DNA from: Hyphomicrobiales bacterium | GTDB taxonomy: Bacteria; Pseudomonadota; Alphaproteobacteria; Rhizobiales; Methyloligellaceae | Reading direction: 5' to 3' | Assembly: GCA_021775555.1 (NCBI GenBank) | Contig: JAJFHP010000014.1 | Location: forward strand, 1 to 58,424 | Length of the DNA: 58,424 nt | Shown here: positions 28,920 through 38,264 of the stretch, in pieces | Layout of the letters: every line of letters begins with the position of its first letter | Numbering within the stretch: the first letter of the stretch is position 1 | Notes under the pieces: generated by a model | Told to the model about the DNA's origin: nothing | The model's input: only the letters and a program-made list of their open reading frames with translations | The model's database searches: none | Translations under genes and position numbers: made by a program

Positions 28920-29702
28920 ATGGTTGACATATCGCCCGCATCTTCCTTGTTTCCCTCTGTATCTGGGGACACCTTTTTCGGGTCGACTTCAGCTGACGCG
29001 ATAATCTCGGCCACACAGTCCCAAGGAGCTGCAGGCGACCAGCAGACGGCACTCAACCTGACGACCGCTGCGAAACGCGAGATCAATCGGATACGCGGTT
29101 ACAAGATCGAGCTTTCGCTGGCTGAGAAGCAGAAACTTAACGACATCCAGACAGAAGTCCTGAAAATCCAGGAGAAGGTCCAGGCGGGCACCGTTCGGGC
29201 AGACGAACTGGATGAGCGAACCGAATTACTCAAGGAAGCCGACATAATCATCGGCAAGCCTACAGTTGATTTGGAAGCCGATGACCTGCTTGTTGAATAC
29301 AACAATCTGAGACTCGCGGTGATTGCACCAAGACTGGATGATGCGACCCAGAAGCGTGTTGAATTCATGCAGCGGTTCAAGGATGATCTTGAAAAGCAAA
29401 TTGGCGAAAATCCCGAGCGTCATTCATTGCAACTCAGGTTTCAGGCGATCGCCAAGCAGATCGACAGCCTGGCGCCTCTGCGCTCCGCGTCTTCGCTCTC
29501 GAGAAGAGATGCCAAGGTGTATGACGATACGGTACAACTCATCAATGATCACGCCGGCATCAAGGTTGAATTGACCGCGGCAGAGTCCAGAAGGGTTTCG
29601 GCCCTCGAAGAGACGATTACCAAATATCAGGATGCCTTTCCGGGTGCCTCCCAGTTTTCTTCTCAAGTGGTAGCGCGCGCCTATGCCTCGCTAGTGCTCT
29701 AG
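28920..29702 (+). CDS. helical protein of unknown function
   Basis: A 260-residue protein without signal peptide or membrane helix. The first ~45 residues are Ser/Ala/Gln-rich and probably disordered. Residues about 45-250 are charged and helical, with heptad-like stretches (EKQKLNDIQTEVLKIQEKV and others) suggesting coiled coils. I do not recognise a family. It lies alone between hbd and the convergent TlpA-like gene. Confidence 0.6.
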   Translation: MVDISPASSLFPSVSGDTFFGSTSADAIISATQSQGAAGDQQTALNLTTAAKREINRIRGYKIELSLAEKQKLNDIQTEVLKIQEKVQAGTVRADELDERTELLKEADIIIGKPTVDLEADDLLVEYNNLRLAVIAPRLDDATQKRVEFMQRFKDDLEKQIGENPERHSLQLRFQAIAKQIDSLAPLRSASSLSRRDAKVYDDTVQLINDHAGIKVELTAAESRRVSALEETITKYQDAFPGASQFSSQVVARAYASLVL

Positions 29703-29719
29703 GAGGCAGGCGTGCCTGT

Positions 29720-30385
29720 CTACCCCTTTTTAGCAATCGCCGCCTTGATGAGTGCCACCGCGTCATCCGATCCCCACTCAGCCGGCCCGACCAAGCGGCC
29801 AATTTCCTGACCCTGACGGTTCAGCAACAGGGTTGTTGGCATGCCGAAGGCCTTGAGTGAGGCTGCAAGTTTGCCGGTGGAATTGTTATAGAGCTTGAGG
29901 TGCTTGATCCCGATTTCTTTTAAGAATTTTCGTGGCTTGTCCAGGCCGGTCCGATCAATGGACAGCGCGACCAGATCGAACTCATCGCCGCCGAGATCCG
30001 CTTTCAGTTTATCGAGATCGGGCATTTCTTTGCGGCACGGCCCGCACCATGTCGCCCACAGGTTCAGCAGCACCACCTTGCCGCGCCACTCCTTGAGCGA
30101 GGTTTTCGTCCCGTCGTCCCGCTCGAAAGAGACTTCGGGCAGGTCCTGCGGTTCAGCGCGGGCGACAAATGTGATCATTTTGCCCTTGGAATAGGCCTTT
30201 AGCCAATTGGCCCCTACGCCTGCCGGTTTACCGCTTTGCGCTTTAGGGGCTGGAGCGTCATTGCCATTGCCCCCCAAATTCACGTATACCGCCCCGAACC
30301 CTGCGGCAGCCGCCAAAGCGCCTGCGATCAAGATGATCCCAAACGATGATTTTTGTGGTTTGGTGCCGGTTTGTTTCTTGGCCAT
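29720..30385 (-). CDS. TlpA-like thiol:disulfide oxidoreductase
   Basis: A 221-residue membrane-anchored thioredoxin-fold protein. An N-terminal membrane helix lies at about residues 14-36, then a Pro/Ala linker and the redoxin domain with active site WCGPC (Cys114, Cys117). It probably acts in the periplasm as a reductant, for example in cytochrome c maturation. The ATG at 30385 is preferred; an ATG five codons earlier is possible. It is divergent from argH with only 27 bases between starts. Confidence 0.9.
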   Translation of the reverse strand: MAKKQTGTKPQKSSFGIILIAGALAAAAGFGAVYVNLGGNGNDAPAPKAQSGKPAGVGANWLKAYSKGKMITFVARAEPQDLPEVSFERDDGTKTSLKEWRGKVVLLNLWATWCGPCRKEMPDLDKLKADLGGDEFDLVALSIDRTGLDKPRKFLKEIGIKHLKLYNNSTGKLAASLKAFGMPTTLLLNRQGQEIGRLVGPAEWGSDDAVALIKAAIAKKG

Positions 30386-30412
30386 GGCTTTGAGTTCCAA
30401 AGAAGGTTTGAG

Positions 30413-31810
30413 ATGACGAACAAAATGTGGGGCGGCCGCTTTGCTTCCGCGCCCGCCGGTATAATGGAGGAAATAAACGCCTCCATCGATTTCGACAAGC
30501 GGCTGTTTGCCCAGGACATCGCCGGATCAAAGGCCCATTGCGAAATGCTGGCGGATACCGGCATCATTTCACGTGAAGATGCCGATGCTATCCATCAAGG
30601 TCTAGACACGATTGCGTCAGAAATCGAGGCCGGGAAGTTCACATTCTCCCGCGCACTCGAAGACGTACATATGAACATCGAGTCTCGGCTCAATGAGCTG
30701 ATCGGTTCCACAGCAGGCAAATTGCACACTGCGCGCTCACGCAACGACCAGGTTGCCACGGACTTCCGGCTCTATATCCGTGATGCAATTGACCAGCTCG
30801 ATGCGTTGCTTGGCGGTCTTCAGAGCGCCCTGGCGGACAGGGCCCATGAACATGCTGCCACGATTATGCCGGGCTTTACCCATTTGCAGACAGCACAACC
30901 GGTGACTTTTGGCCATCACTGCCTGGCCTATGTGGAAATGCTAGCCCGTGATCGGGGCCGTTTCATTGATGCCCGCAAGCGTGCCAACGAAAGCCCATTG
31001 GGAGCAGCAGCGCTGGCCGGCACATCCTTCCCCATTGACCGGGGGATGACGGCAAAAGCACTCGGGTTTGACGGCGCGGCAGCGAATTCGCTCGATGCGG
31101 TCTCGGACAGGGATTTCGTGCTTGAAACCCTGTCGGCTGCAAGCATCACTGCCGTGCACCTCTCGAGGCTGTCGGAAGAGATTGTCATCTGGTCCTCAGC
31201 AGGTTTCAACCTGCTCACCCTGTCGGACAAATTCACAACCGGCTCGTCGATCATGCCGCAGAAGCGAAACCCGGACGCAGCCGAACTGGTGCGTGCTAAG
31301 ACGGGTGCGGTATTTGGCGCCTTCACGCAATTGCTGATCGTGATGAAGGGCCTGCCACTGGCCTATTCGAAGGATATGCAGGAAGACAAGGTGCCAGCCT
31401 TTACGGCACTTGATGCGCTATCCCTCATGCTTGTTGCCATGACCGGGATGGTCGCCGATATGGAGCCCAACGTGGCGGCGATGCGCAAGGCCGCGGCGGC
31501 CGGGCATTCCACGGCGACCGATCTTGCCGACTGGCTGGTACGGACACTGGATATGCCGTTTAGAGACGCCCACCATGTGACGGGGGAGCTCGTTGCATTG
31601 GCTGAGACGCAGAGTATCGGCCTTTCGCGCCTGACGCTTGAAGATATGCAGGCGGTCGAGCCGCGCATCACCGACGAGGTATTTTCGATCCTGAGTGTTC
31701 AGAACTCGGTAAAAAGCCGGAAAAGTTATGGCGGGACAGCGCCATCAAATGTTCGTAAACAGGCGCGAGGATGGATAAAGCGGTTGGAAAAAGAAGCCAC
31801 ATCGGGCTAA
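30413..31810 (+). CDS. argH: argininosuccinate lyase
   Basis: A 465-residue enzyme that splits argininosuccinate into arginine and fumarate, the last step of arginine synthesis. The start [10 protein letters not shown] is typical. The family signature [12 protein letters not shown] is present, as are [16 protein letters not shown] and [11 protein letters not shown]. It is followed by lptM and lysA, a conserved alphaproteobacterial order. The start at 30413 is chosen over the in-frame ATG at 30353, which would overlap the divergent gene. Confidence 0.97.
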   Translation: MTNKMWGGRFASAPAGIMEEINASIDFDKRLFAQDIAGSKAHCEMLADTGIISREDADAIHQGLDTIASEIEAGKFTFSRALEDVHMNIESRLNELIGSTAGKLHTARSRNDQVATDFRLYIRDAIDQLDALLGGLQSALADRAHEHAATIMPGFTHLQTAQPVTFGHHCLAYVEMLARDRGRFIDARKRANESPLGAAALAGTSFPIDRGMTAKALGFDGAAANSLDAVSDRDFVLETLSAASITAVHLSRLSEEIVIWSSAGFNLLTLSDKFTTGSSIMPQKRNPDAAELVRAKTGAVFGAFTQLLIVMKGLPLAYSKDMQEDKVPAFTALDALSLMLVAMTGMVADMEPNVAAMRKAAAAGHSTATDLADWLVRTLDMPFRDAHHVTGELVALAETQSIGLSRLTLEDMQAVEPRITDEVFSILSVQNSVKSRKSYGGTAPSNVRKQARGWIKRLEKEATSG

Positions 31811-31859
31811 TACTAGGATTGAAAGCCGGATGAGCGGCATTTTTTTGGAGCACTAGCGC

Positions 31860-32045
31860 ATGCGCAGCGTCCTGACATCTCTACTCGTAGCACTCGTGGT
31901 GTCCGCCATGGGTCTGAGTGCGTGTGGACGTAAGGGCCCACTTGAGAAGCCGCCCAAAGCCAGTGCTTCTAACGGACCAGTGGCCGATGGCGCCAGTCCC
32001 AGCAAGCCCAATCGGCCGTTCATTCTCGACAGGCTGCTCCGATAA
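31860..32045 (+). CDS. lptM: small lipoprotein LptM (YifL-like)
   Basis: A 61-residue lipoprotein. The lipobox LSAC puts the lipidated cysteine at Cys22. The following CGRKGPLEKPP is the family signature. LptM helps mature the LptD/E lipopolysaccharide translocon in enteric bacteria; the same role here is inferred. It lies between argH and lysA, its usual place. Confidence 0.88.
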   Translation: MRSVLTSLLVALVVSAMGLSACGRKGPLEKPPKASASNGPVADGASPSKPNRPFILDRLLR

Positions 32046-32066
32046 CTCTCGCTGGCCGGGCATCTC

Positions 32067-33332
32067 ATGCATCATTTCGCCTATAGAGGCGGCGTCCTGC
32101 ACGCCGAAGATGTGAGCGTGGATGCGATAGCATCCAAGGTCGGCACGCCGTTCTATTGCTATTCCACAGCCACGCTGACGCGTCACTACAAGGTCTTCGC
32201 GGAAGCCTTTGCAAATGCGGATGCGCTGGTCTGCTATTCAATAAAGGCCAATTCAAACCTCGCTGTCCTGAAGACACTCGGGAACCTCGGTTCCGGCATG
32301 GACGTCGTATCTGAGGGCGAATTGCGCCGCGCCCGCGCCGCAGGCGTTGCACCTGAAAAAATAGTCTTCTCCGGTGTCGGCAAAACCCGGGACGAGATGG
32401 CCTATGCGTTGAGCGAGGGCATTTACGCCTTCAACGTGGAATCGGAGGCTGAACTCGCCGTCCTGAACGAGGTGGCTGGCCAGGCCGGAGTGCGTGCGCG
32501 TGTGGCCTTTCGCGTCAACCCGGATATTGACCCCAAGACCCATAAGAAAATCTCTACGGGCAAGGCGGAGGACAAGTTCGGCGTTCCCTATGAGCGCGCG
32601 CGCGGCTTGTACAGGGAAGCGGCTGAAATGGCGGGGGTCACCCCGAGCGGCATTCATATGCATATCGGCAGCCAGATCACTGACCTTAAACCCTTCAGCG
32701 ACGCCTTTGCCCTGCTGCGCGAGCTGGCGGGGCAATTGAAAGAAGATGGTTGTGATCTGGAATTTATCAATTTCGGCGGCGGACTTGGCGTCCCCTATCG
32801 CGGCAATAACGATATCCCGCCGCACCCCGATGAATATGCCGCGATCGTACTGGCGGCAGCGAAGGATTTGAAGGTCAAGCTGTTGTTCGAGCCAGGCCGA
32901 ATGATCGCCGCCAATGCGGGCATCCTGGTCACGCGCGTGCTGTACACAAAGACCGGTGCGGCGCAGAGTTTCACGATTGTGGACGCCGCCATGAACGATC
33001 TTATCCGCCCGACGCTTTATGAGGCCTGGCATGACATTATTCCGGTTGATGAACGCCTGGTTGATACGCCCGGACAGATCACGGATGTGGTTGGCCCCGT
33101 CTGCGAGACCGGCGACTATCTGGCCCTGGCCCGCAAGTTGCCTGAATATTCTTCCGGCGACCTGATGGCAGTGCTGACGGCAGGCGCTTATGGAGCAGCG
33201 CAATCCTCAAGCTACAATACCCGCCTGCTGATCCCGGAAGTGCTGGTCAAGGATGATCAATATGCGCTCATCCGGCCACGACCTACTTATGACGACTTGC
33301 TGGGACGGGACAAGGTGCCGGACTGGTTATAG
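32067..33332 (+). CDS. lysA: diaminopimelate decarboxylase
   Basis: A 421-residue PLP-dependent decarboxylase converting meso-diaminopimelate to lysine. PLP lysine is in YSIKANSNLAVL. Family motifs include HMHIGSQITDL, NFGGGLGVPY, EPGRMIAANAG and GPVCETGDYLA. Length is normal. It follows lptM by 21 bases and probably shares the argH transcript. Confidence 0.97.
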   Translation: MHHFAYRGGVLHAEDVSVDAIASKVGTPFYCYSTATLTRHYKVFAEAFANADALVCYSIKANSNLAVLKTLGNLGSGMDVVSEGELRRARAAGVAPEKIVFSGVGKTRDEMAYALSEGIYAFNVESEAELAVLNEVAGQAGVRARVAFRVNPDIDPKTHKKISTGKAEDKFGVPYERARGLYREAAEMAGVTPSGIHMHIGSQITDLKPFSDAFALLRELAGQLKEDGCDLEFINFGGGLGVPYRGNNDIPPHPDEYAAIVLAAAKDLKVKLLFEPGRMIAANAGILVTRVLYTKTGAAQSFTIVDAAMNDLIRPTLYEAWHDIIPVDERLVDTPGQITDVVGPVCETGDYLALARKLPEYSSGDLMAVLTAGAYGAAQSSSYNTRLLIPEVLVKDDQYALIRPRPTYDDLLGRDKVPDWL

Positions 33333-33360
33333 TGCGAACTTGTAATGGAGCCATCACACC

Positions 33361-33951
33361 ATGTCCCGATTGCCCGTTCTCAAACCTGAAAACCTGACCC
33401 CGGAACAAAAACAACTTTACGACAGGATAGCTGGAGACAAGCGCCGGCAGAAAACACGCCGGTTCAAGATGACGGTCGGAGACGGTACACTGACGGGGCC
33501 GTTCAATGCCCTGCTGTTTTCTCCGCAAGTTGGCGACGCGGTGCAACAGCTTGGCGCCGCGCTCAGGTTTGATTCATCTCTGCCGGGGCATCTGCGCGAG
33601 CTGGCCGTCCTGATGGTAGCCGCCCGCTGGCGCGCCAACTATGAGTGGTACGCCCACGCCCCCATCGCCGCGCGCGAGGAACTTGGAGATGCCGTCATCG
33701 AGGCGGTGAAAGCAGGAGAGGTTCCACGAGAAGCGCCGGAGGATGTGCTCACTATCCATCGCTTTGTGTCCGAGCTGGTGGAGACGAGGCGCGTTTGCGA
33801 TGAAACCTACCGGGAAACCCGGGCAATTGTCGGCGAGCAGGGTCTTGTCGAGCTGATCTCGGTGGTGGGCTATTATTCGCTGCTGGCAGGATTGTTGAAC
33901 ACCTTCGAGATTGGTGTTCCTGAAGGCGAGGATTTGCCCTTCGGGGAGTGA
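33361..33951 (+). CDS. carboxymuconolactone decarboxylase-family protein
   Basis: A 196-residue helical protein of the carboxymuconolactone decarboxylase family, recognised from LPGHLRELAVLMVAARW and NYEWYAHAPIA. It lacks the CxxC of the AhpD peroxidase branch, so peroxidase activity is unlikely. The substrate is unknown. It follows lysA by 28 bases, but a functional link to lysine synthesis is not evident. Confidence 0.85.
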   Translation: MSRLPVLKPENLTPEQKQLYDRIAGDKRRQKTRRFKMTVGDGTLTGPFNALLFSPQVGDAVQQLGAALRFDSSLPGHLRELAVLMVAARWRANYEWYAHAPIAAREELGDAVIEAVKAGEVPREAPEDVLTIHRFVSELVETRRVCDETYRETRAIVGEQGLVELISVVGYYSLLAGLLNTFEIGVPEGEDLPFGE

Positions 33952-33999
33952 GGGAGTGTTTGACGTCTCCCGGCTCAATTCACTCCGATTTTCATATCT

Positions 34000-34902
34000 C
34001 TATTGCGAGCGCAGCTTGGGATCGAGCATGTCCCTGATAGCATCGCCGAACATGTTGAAACCGAACACGGCGATGGAGATGGCGACACCCGGCCAGATCG
34101 CGACCCAGGGTGCGCTTTCAACATACTCCTCCGCGCCGCCCTGCAGCATCAGCCCCCAGGCGGCTGTCGGTTCCTGTACGCCAAGGCCGAGATAGGACAG
34201 CGAGGCCTCAAGAAGGATGGCGTGTCCAACGAATGTCGTGAGCATGATGAGATAAGGCGCCATGACATTGGGAACCATGTGACGCAGCACGATCCGCGCG
34301 TGAGAAAATCCGTTGGCGCGGGCCGCATCGATATAGGGGATTTCACGCAGCGCCAGCGCGCTTGAGCGAACCACGCGGGAGCAGTCGGGGATGAAGGGGA
34401 TGGTGATGGCGATAATGACGTTCTGCACGCTTGGGCCAAAAATCGAAACAATGGCCAGCGCCATGATTATCAGCGGGAACGCCTGGAACAGGTCAATTAT
34501 CCGTTGGCAGATCAAATCGAACTTGCCGCCCATATAGGCGCTGGTCACACCCAGCACGAGGCCGACGGTAGAGCCTGTAAAGGCCGCCGTGAAACCCACG
34601 AACAGGGCCGTTCGCGCGCCATATAAAAGACGCGTCAGAATATCACGCCCGAACTGATCGGTCCCTAGCAGAAACTCCTGGTTTGGCGGCAGAAGCATAT
34701 TCTCGAAGGCAATGCCGATCGGGTCATGCTGGGTCATGAAGGGGGCAAATATCCCCATCAGCAAGATTCCCAGGATCATCGCGCCACCGATCGCCCCAAG
34801 GGGCTGCTTGACTAAAAAAATGCGCGCCAGTTGCGCAAAGCCGGGACGGTCCGGCACCTCTTCAAGAGATGTTTCTCCGCCAATATTTGTACGCGTTGTC
34901 AT
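34000..34902 (-). CDS. ABC transporter permease, DppC/OppC type, orphan
   Basis: A 300-residue inner-membrane permease of the peptide/nickel importer class. The N-terminal OppC-like segment precedes six predicted helices. The EAA loop region is present (ALREIPYIDAARANGFSHARI), as is FLLGTDQFGRDILTRLLYGAR. The ATG at 34902 is preferred, with an earlier in-frame ATG at 34965. Such permeases need a DppB partner, two ATPases and a binding protein. None of these flank it, since both neighbours are unrelated and on the other strand. The partners may be elsewhere, or this may be a relict. Confidence 0.88.
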   Translation of the reverse strand: MTTRTNIGGETSLEEVPDRPGFAQLARIFLVKQPLGAIGGAMILGILLMGIFAPFMTQHDPIGIAFENMLLPPNQEFLLGTDQFGRDILTRLLYGARTALFVGFTAAFTGSTVGLVLGVTSAYMGGKFDLICQRIIDLFQAFPLIIMALAIVSIFGPSVQNVIIAITIPFIPDCSRVVRSSALALREIPYIDAARANGFSHARIVLRHMVPNVMAPYLIMLTTFVGHAILLEASLSYLGLGVQEPTAAWGLMLQGGAEEYVESAPWVAIWPGVAISIAVFGFNMFGDAIRDMLDPKLRSQ

Positions 34903-35026
34903 GACATCTTCTGCCGGGTTTCCAGCTACTGGAAAATTCTGAATAGGGAGAGCCCCTTTGCCCATGCTTTTTGTCTGATCTGAGCGCTATAGTCACCAAC
35001 CAAATACAATTGGGGAGCAGAAACTT

Positions 35027-35809
35027 ATGAAACTCAGCATGGATGGGCGCAACGCCCTGATCACCGGCGGCAGTCTGGGAATCGGGCGCGGTATCGCCAA
35101 ACGCTTTGTCGAAGCGGGCGCGAATGTCGCTATTGTCGCCCGGCGTCAAGAGGTGCTGGACGAAGCCAGGGCCGATATCGAAAAGAGCGGCGGGGGCAAG
35201 GTCGTGACGATTGCCGCCGATGTGAGCACCGCAGATGGCTGTGCAGCTGCTTTCGCGGAAGCGGAAAAAGCATTGGGGCAAATCGATGTGTTGGTGAACA
35301 ACGCAGGATCATCAGCGCGCGGGGCTTTTCCCGAGATCAGTGATGAAGAGTGGCAGGCGGACATCGATCTTAAACTGTTCGGGGCGATCCGCCTGACGCG
35401 TCTTACCTTTCCGAAGATGAAGGACCGCAAGTGGGGCCGTATCATCAACATCCTGAATACCGGCGCCAAGGCGCCCCCGGCCGAGGGCGCACCGACGGCT
35501 GTCACCCGCGCGGCAGGATTGGCGCTGACCAAGGTCCTGGCGGGCGAGGGCGCACCGCATAATGTGCTGGTGAACTCGCTACATGTGGGGCGCATTGAAT
35601 CCGACCAGTGGGCCAAGCGTCACGCGGCCGAGGACAAGGGTCGGGCAATAGAAGACTTTTATGACGAGATGGGCGGGATCATTCCCATGGGGCGCGTGGG
35701 CACGGCGCAGGAATTTGCCAATGTCGCCTGTTTCCTGGCATCGGATGCCGGCTCTTATGTCACCGGGACCGCTATCAATGTGGATGGCGGCATGAGTCCG
35801 GTGGTTTGA
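35027..35809 (+). CDS. SDR-family protein lacking the catalytic Tyr-Lys
   Basis: A 260-residue short-chain dehydrogenase fold. The nucleotide loop (TGGSLGIGRG, residues 13-22) and NNAG (91-94) are intact, and the C-terminus VTGTAINVDGG is typical. At the expected YxxxK position it reads TAVTR (residues 157-161), and the catalytic Ser position reads Asn-Thr (144-145). Bound nucleotide is likely but classical reduction is not. A dehydrogenase-like gene follows after 25 bases, so the two probably form an operon. Confidence 0.85.
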   Translation: MKLSMDGRNALITGGSLGIGRGIAKRFVEAGANVAIVARRQEVLDEARADIEKSGGGKVVTIAADVSTADGCAAAFAEAEKALGQIDVLVNNAGSSARGAFPEISDEEWQADIDLKLFGAIRLTRLTFPKMKDRKWGRIINILNTGAKAPPAEGAPTAVTRAAGLALTKVLAGEGAPHNVLVNSLHVGRIESDQWAKRHAAEDKGRAIEDFYDEMGGIIPMGRVGTAQEFANVACFLASDAGSYVTGTAINVDGGMSPVV

Positions 35810-35834
35810 ATAGCGGCTATAGCGGAGATATCCG

Positions 35835-36710
35835 ATGCACATAGCGATCATAGGCTGCGGCGAGGTTGGTGGCGCGTATGCCCGCGCGATTATCGGCAAG
35901 GCGGCGCTTTCTCTATACGATATTATTTCAGATGGACGCCCCGGAGTATTGTCAAAAGAGTTGGGTCTTCCACTTAATTCTGCCCCCGGGGACTGGCTGC
36001 GAGATTGCGATATTGCCCTTGCGGCAGTGCCGGGTCGGGAAAGTGGTGTTGCAGCGGCATCCGCCCTGCCGTTCCTGTCACGGGGCAGCGTCTATATTGA
36101 TGTCTCTACTGGTGCACCGGAGAGTCTTAGACAGTCTCACGCAGCTTTTAAGTCTGCTGACCGCAGTTTTGTCGATACGGCAATCATGGGTGCGATCGCG
36201 CTTACCGGCGGCAAGACGCCGGTCCTGATCGCGGGAGAGGATGCTGATCGGGCGAGAGAGGTGTTCACACTCATGGATGCTCCGGTGAAGCTGCTGGAAG
36301 ACGGCAATCCCGGTGACGCGGTTGCTCTCAAATTGCTGCGATCAGTGGTCGTGAAGGGGCTCGAATGCCTGTCTATCGAGAGCCTGACCGCAGCAGAACA
36401 TTTGGGCGTTCGTGACCGCCTGCTTGATGTGTTGGGTGACATCGACAATGCGCCAATTGCTGATTTAATGGCAGCGCTGGTGCAAACACATATTGTTCAT
36501 GCGAAACGCAGGATGCACGAAATGGAAGAGTCCACGCAGCAATTGAGATCCCTGGGCTTCGATGCCGCGGTTACAGGCGCGCTTGGGGAGCGTTATAAAG
36601 CGACACTACGGGCCATTGAGAAAAATGAACCCCCGGCGGATGCGCATGAAACGCTCGACAAGTCGCTGAAATGGCTGATCCCGACAGGCCGGGTAGCTGT
36701 TAAAAATTAA
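35835..36710 (+). CDS. 6-phosphogluconate dehydrogenase-like oxidoreductase (DUF1932)
   Basis: A 291-residue NAD(P)-binding protein. The N-terminal Rossmann loop is GCGEVGGAYA (residues 8-17). The segment FVDTAIMGAIALTGGKTPVLIAG matches the beta-hydroxyacid dehydrogenase family, and the C-terminal helical part resembles DUF1932. The substrate is unknown. Its stop shares bases with the stop of the convergent MarR-GNAT gene (36707-36710). Confidence 0.82.
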   Translation: MHIAIIGCGEVGGAYARAIIGKAALSLYDIISDGRPGVLSKELGLPLNSAPGDWLRDCDIALAAVPGRESGVAAASALPFLSRGSVYIDVSTGAPESLRQSHAAFKSADRSFVDTAIMGAIALTGGKTPVLIAGEDADRAREVFTLMDAPVKLLEDGNPGDAVALKLLRSVVVKGLECLSIESLTAAEHLGVRDRLLDVLGDIDNAPIADLMAALVQTHIVHAKRRMHEMEESTQQLRSLGFDAAVTGALGERYKATLRAIEKNEPPADAHETLDKSLKWLIPTGRVAVKN

Positions 36711-37588
36711 GTCAGCGTCTTTTCAAAGAAGAAATCCGGATAGGGATCGTCATTGAAGCGCTGTACTTCAACATAGCCGTTCTTCAGATAGAGCGCCTTC
36801 GCTTCTGTAAGCGAGCGGTTGGTGTCGAGCCGGATCGCCGACATCCCGAGGAGACGCGCCTCTTTTTCAAGTGCGCTCAGGAGCTGCTGCCCAAGTCCTA
36901 AGCCGCGCGTGGATTTGGCAACCCAGAGCCGCTTGATTTCGCCGATGCCGGGTTGCGCGCTTTTAAGAGCGCCGCATCCCACAGGCTCCATGCCCCTGCG
37001 TGCGACAAGGAAAACACCCTCAGGTGGTGAGAACTCTTTTGAATCGGTGCGTTGGCCCTGGGCCGGGTCGTAACCCTCTTCGAAACGATCCTCCAGGAAG
37101 GCGTAATATTGCGCGAGGCACCAATTGGCGAGCGGGCTGTCCGCAGGCTCCTTTGAAATTTTAAGGTCGCCCACACCGAGCAGCCTTTCAACCTCCGCCA
37201 TGGCGGCTAGCAACCGGTGTCGCTGGTTCTTGTCGAGTGGGGTTAGCAAGGACGTCGCCGCATCGTCCGAGCGACGGTCCAGTTCCTGCCTCTCCTTCAG
37301 CCCTGATAGCGTAAGCCGGGCAACACGCGCTCTGGCATCACGCGGGGCTGCCACGGTCTCAACCAGCCCCTGTTTTTCAAGCGAGCGCAGCAGCCGGCTG
37401 ACATAGCCTGAATCAAGGCCGAGTTTTGTGCGCAGCGCCCGCACCTCCTTGCCAACCGTGCCGATTTCAAACAGCAGCCGCGATTCGCCGACAGGCCTGT
37501 TTCGACCGAGGAATTGATGATGCAGAACGCCAATTCGCCGCGTGACTTCACGGTTGAAACTGCGAATTTGCTGGATATCGGAGATCAT
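36707..37588 (-). CDS. MarR-type regulator fused to GNAT acetyltransferase
   Basis: A 293-residue two-domain protein. Residues about 10-140 are a MarR winged helix (LRTKLGLDSGYVSRLLRSLEKQGLVE). Residues about 150-290 are a GNAT N-acetyltransferase with the acetyl-CoA loop STRGLGLGQQLL. Such fusions are a known family; the acetyl acceptor is unknown. A perfect palindrome (37589-37608) abuts the start codon, so it probably represses itself. No ribosome site is visible before the ATG, and the message may have a very short leader. Confidence 0.9.
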   Translation of the reverse strand: MISDIQQIRSFNREVTRRIGVLHHQFLGRNRPVGESRLLFEIGTVGKEVRALRTKLGLDSGYVSRLLRSLEKQGLVETVAAPRDARARVARLTLSGLKERQELDRRSDDAATSLLTPLDKNQRHRLLAAMAEVERLLGVGDLKISKEPADSPLANWCLAQYYAFLEDRFEEGYDPAQGQRTDSKEFSPPEGVFLVARRGMEPVGCGALKSAQPGIGEIKRLWVAKSTRGLGLGQQLLSALEKEARLLGMSAIRLDTNRSLTEAKALYLKNGYVEVQRFNDDPYPDFFFEKTLT

Positions 37589-37608
37589 TATCTGACTTTA
37601 GTCAGATA
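37589..37608. promoter_or_regulatory. MarR operator candidate
   Basis: A perfect 9-base inverted repeat with a 2-base centre (TATCTGACT, TT, AGTCAGATA) directly next to the start of the MarR-GNAT gene. Size and placement fit a MarR dimer site. On the minus strand an AT-rich TATATT lies just upstream and could be the -10 element, so bound protein would block transcription start. Confidence 0.65.
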
Positions 37609-37659
37609 AATATAGGCTTGCAAGACCGGCATGACGCCCGTGTTGTGCGTCCTACCAGA

Positions 37660-38019
37660 CTAGTACTGCTTGCAGTTCAGGTAGCTCGGGTTGAACCAGC
37701 GGGTGAAGAACCACTCGCCGCCGCTGAAATTCGAGTTGATACACTTCTGATAGGGTTTCACACACTTCGCCTCCAGAGTAGCATCATTGAGTTTGTGCTG
37801 CGCCTTAAGTTTGTTCTCGCAATGGGTGTATATCTGGCGGCAACGGTTCAACGCCTTGCATTTCTGCCGCTCGGTCATCTTCTTGACCGGAATAATCAGG
37901 GATTGCGCAGGACGCATATTCGGCTTTTCACCAATCAATGGCGCAATCGCCCAAGCGCCTGGAACGGATACAATTGCAAGAAGTGCAAAAGTCAGAAGCA
38001 AGCCGAGAATACGCGACAT
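37660..38019 (-). CDS. small secreted six-cysteine protein
   Basis: A 119-residue protein with a signal peptide (residues 1 to about 24, GAWA/IA). The mature part is basic and has six cysteines at 54, 60, 67, 86, 93 and 116, enough for three disulfides. The pattern is C-x5-C-x6-C-x18-C-x6-C-x22-C. I do not recognise the family. It probably acts in the periplasm or outside the cell. Confidence 0.65.
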   Translation of the reverse strand: MSRILGLLLTFALLAIVSVPGAWAIAPLIGEKPNMRPAQSLIIPVKKMTERQKCKALNRCRQIYTHCENKLKAQHKLNDATLEAKCVKPYQKCINSNFSGGEWFFTRWFNPSYLNCKQY

Positions 38020-38264
38020 CTGAAACCCCCCTTAGTGCCGGTTTTCCGGGGCCGAGCCAGCCCCCATCCGAAGCGCAGAATACTCCACAAAATGCCCTCC
38101 CGACTAGAGGAATTATGGCTCAATGAATGAGTTATTGCCTTTACGACTTTTGGAGGCCATCACCCAGTCGTGAAGGCTGATCGAGGACAAATGACGCAAA
38201 TAGGCCAACTTGGCGTGCGAAAACTGCTCGAAGCGAGGTGATTTCATATGGTAGCGTGATGGTG

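Noticed and set aside
29707-29731. Small hairpin plus T-run between the helical protein gene and the TlpA-like gene
   Set aside because: The stem is only about 4 base pairs once a workable loop is allowed, too weak to call a terminator.
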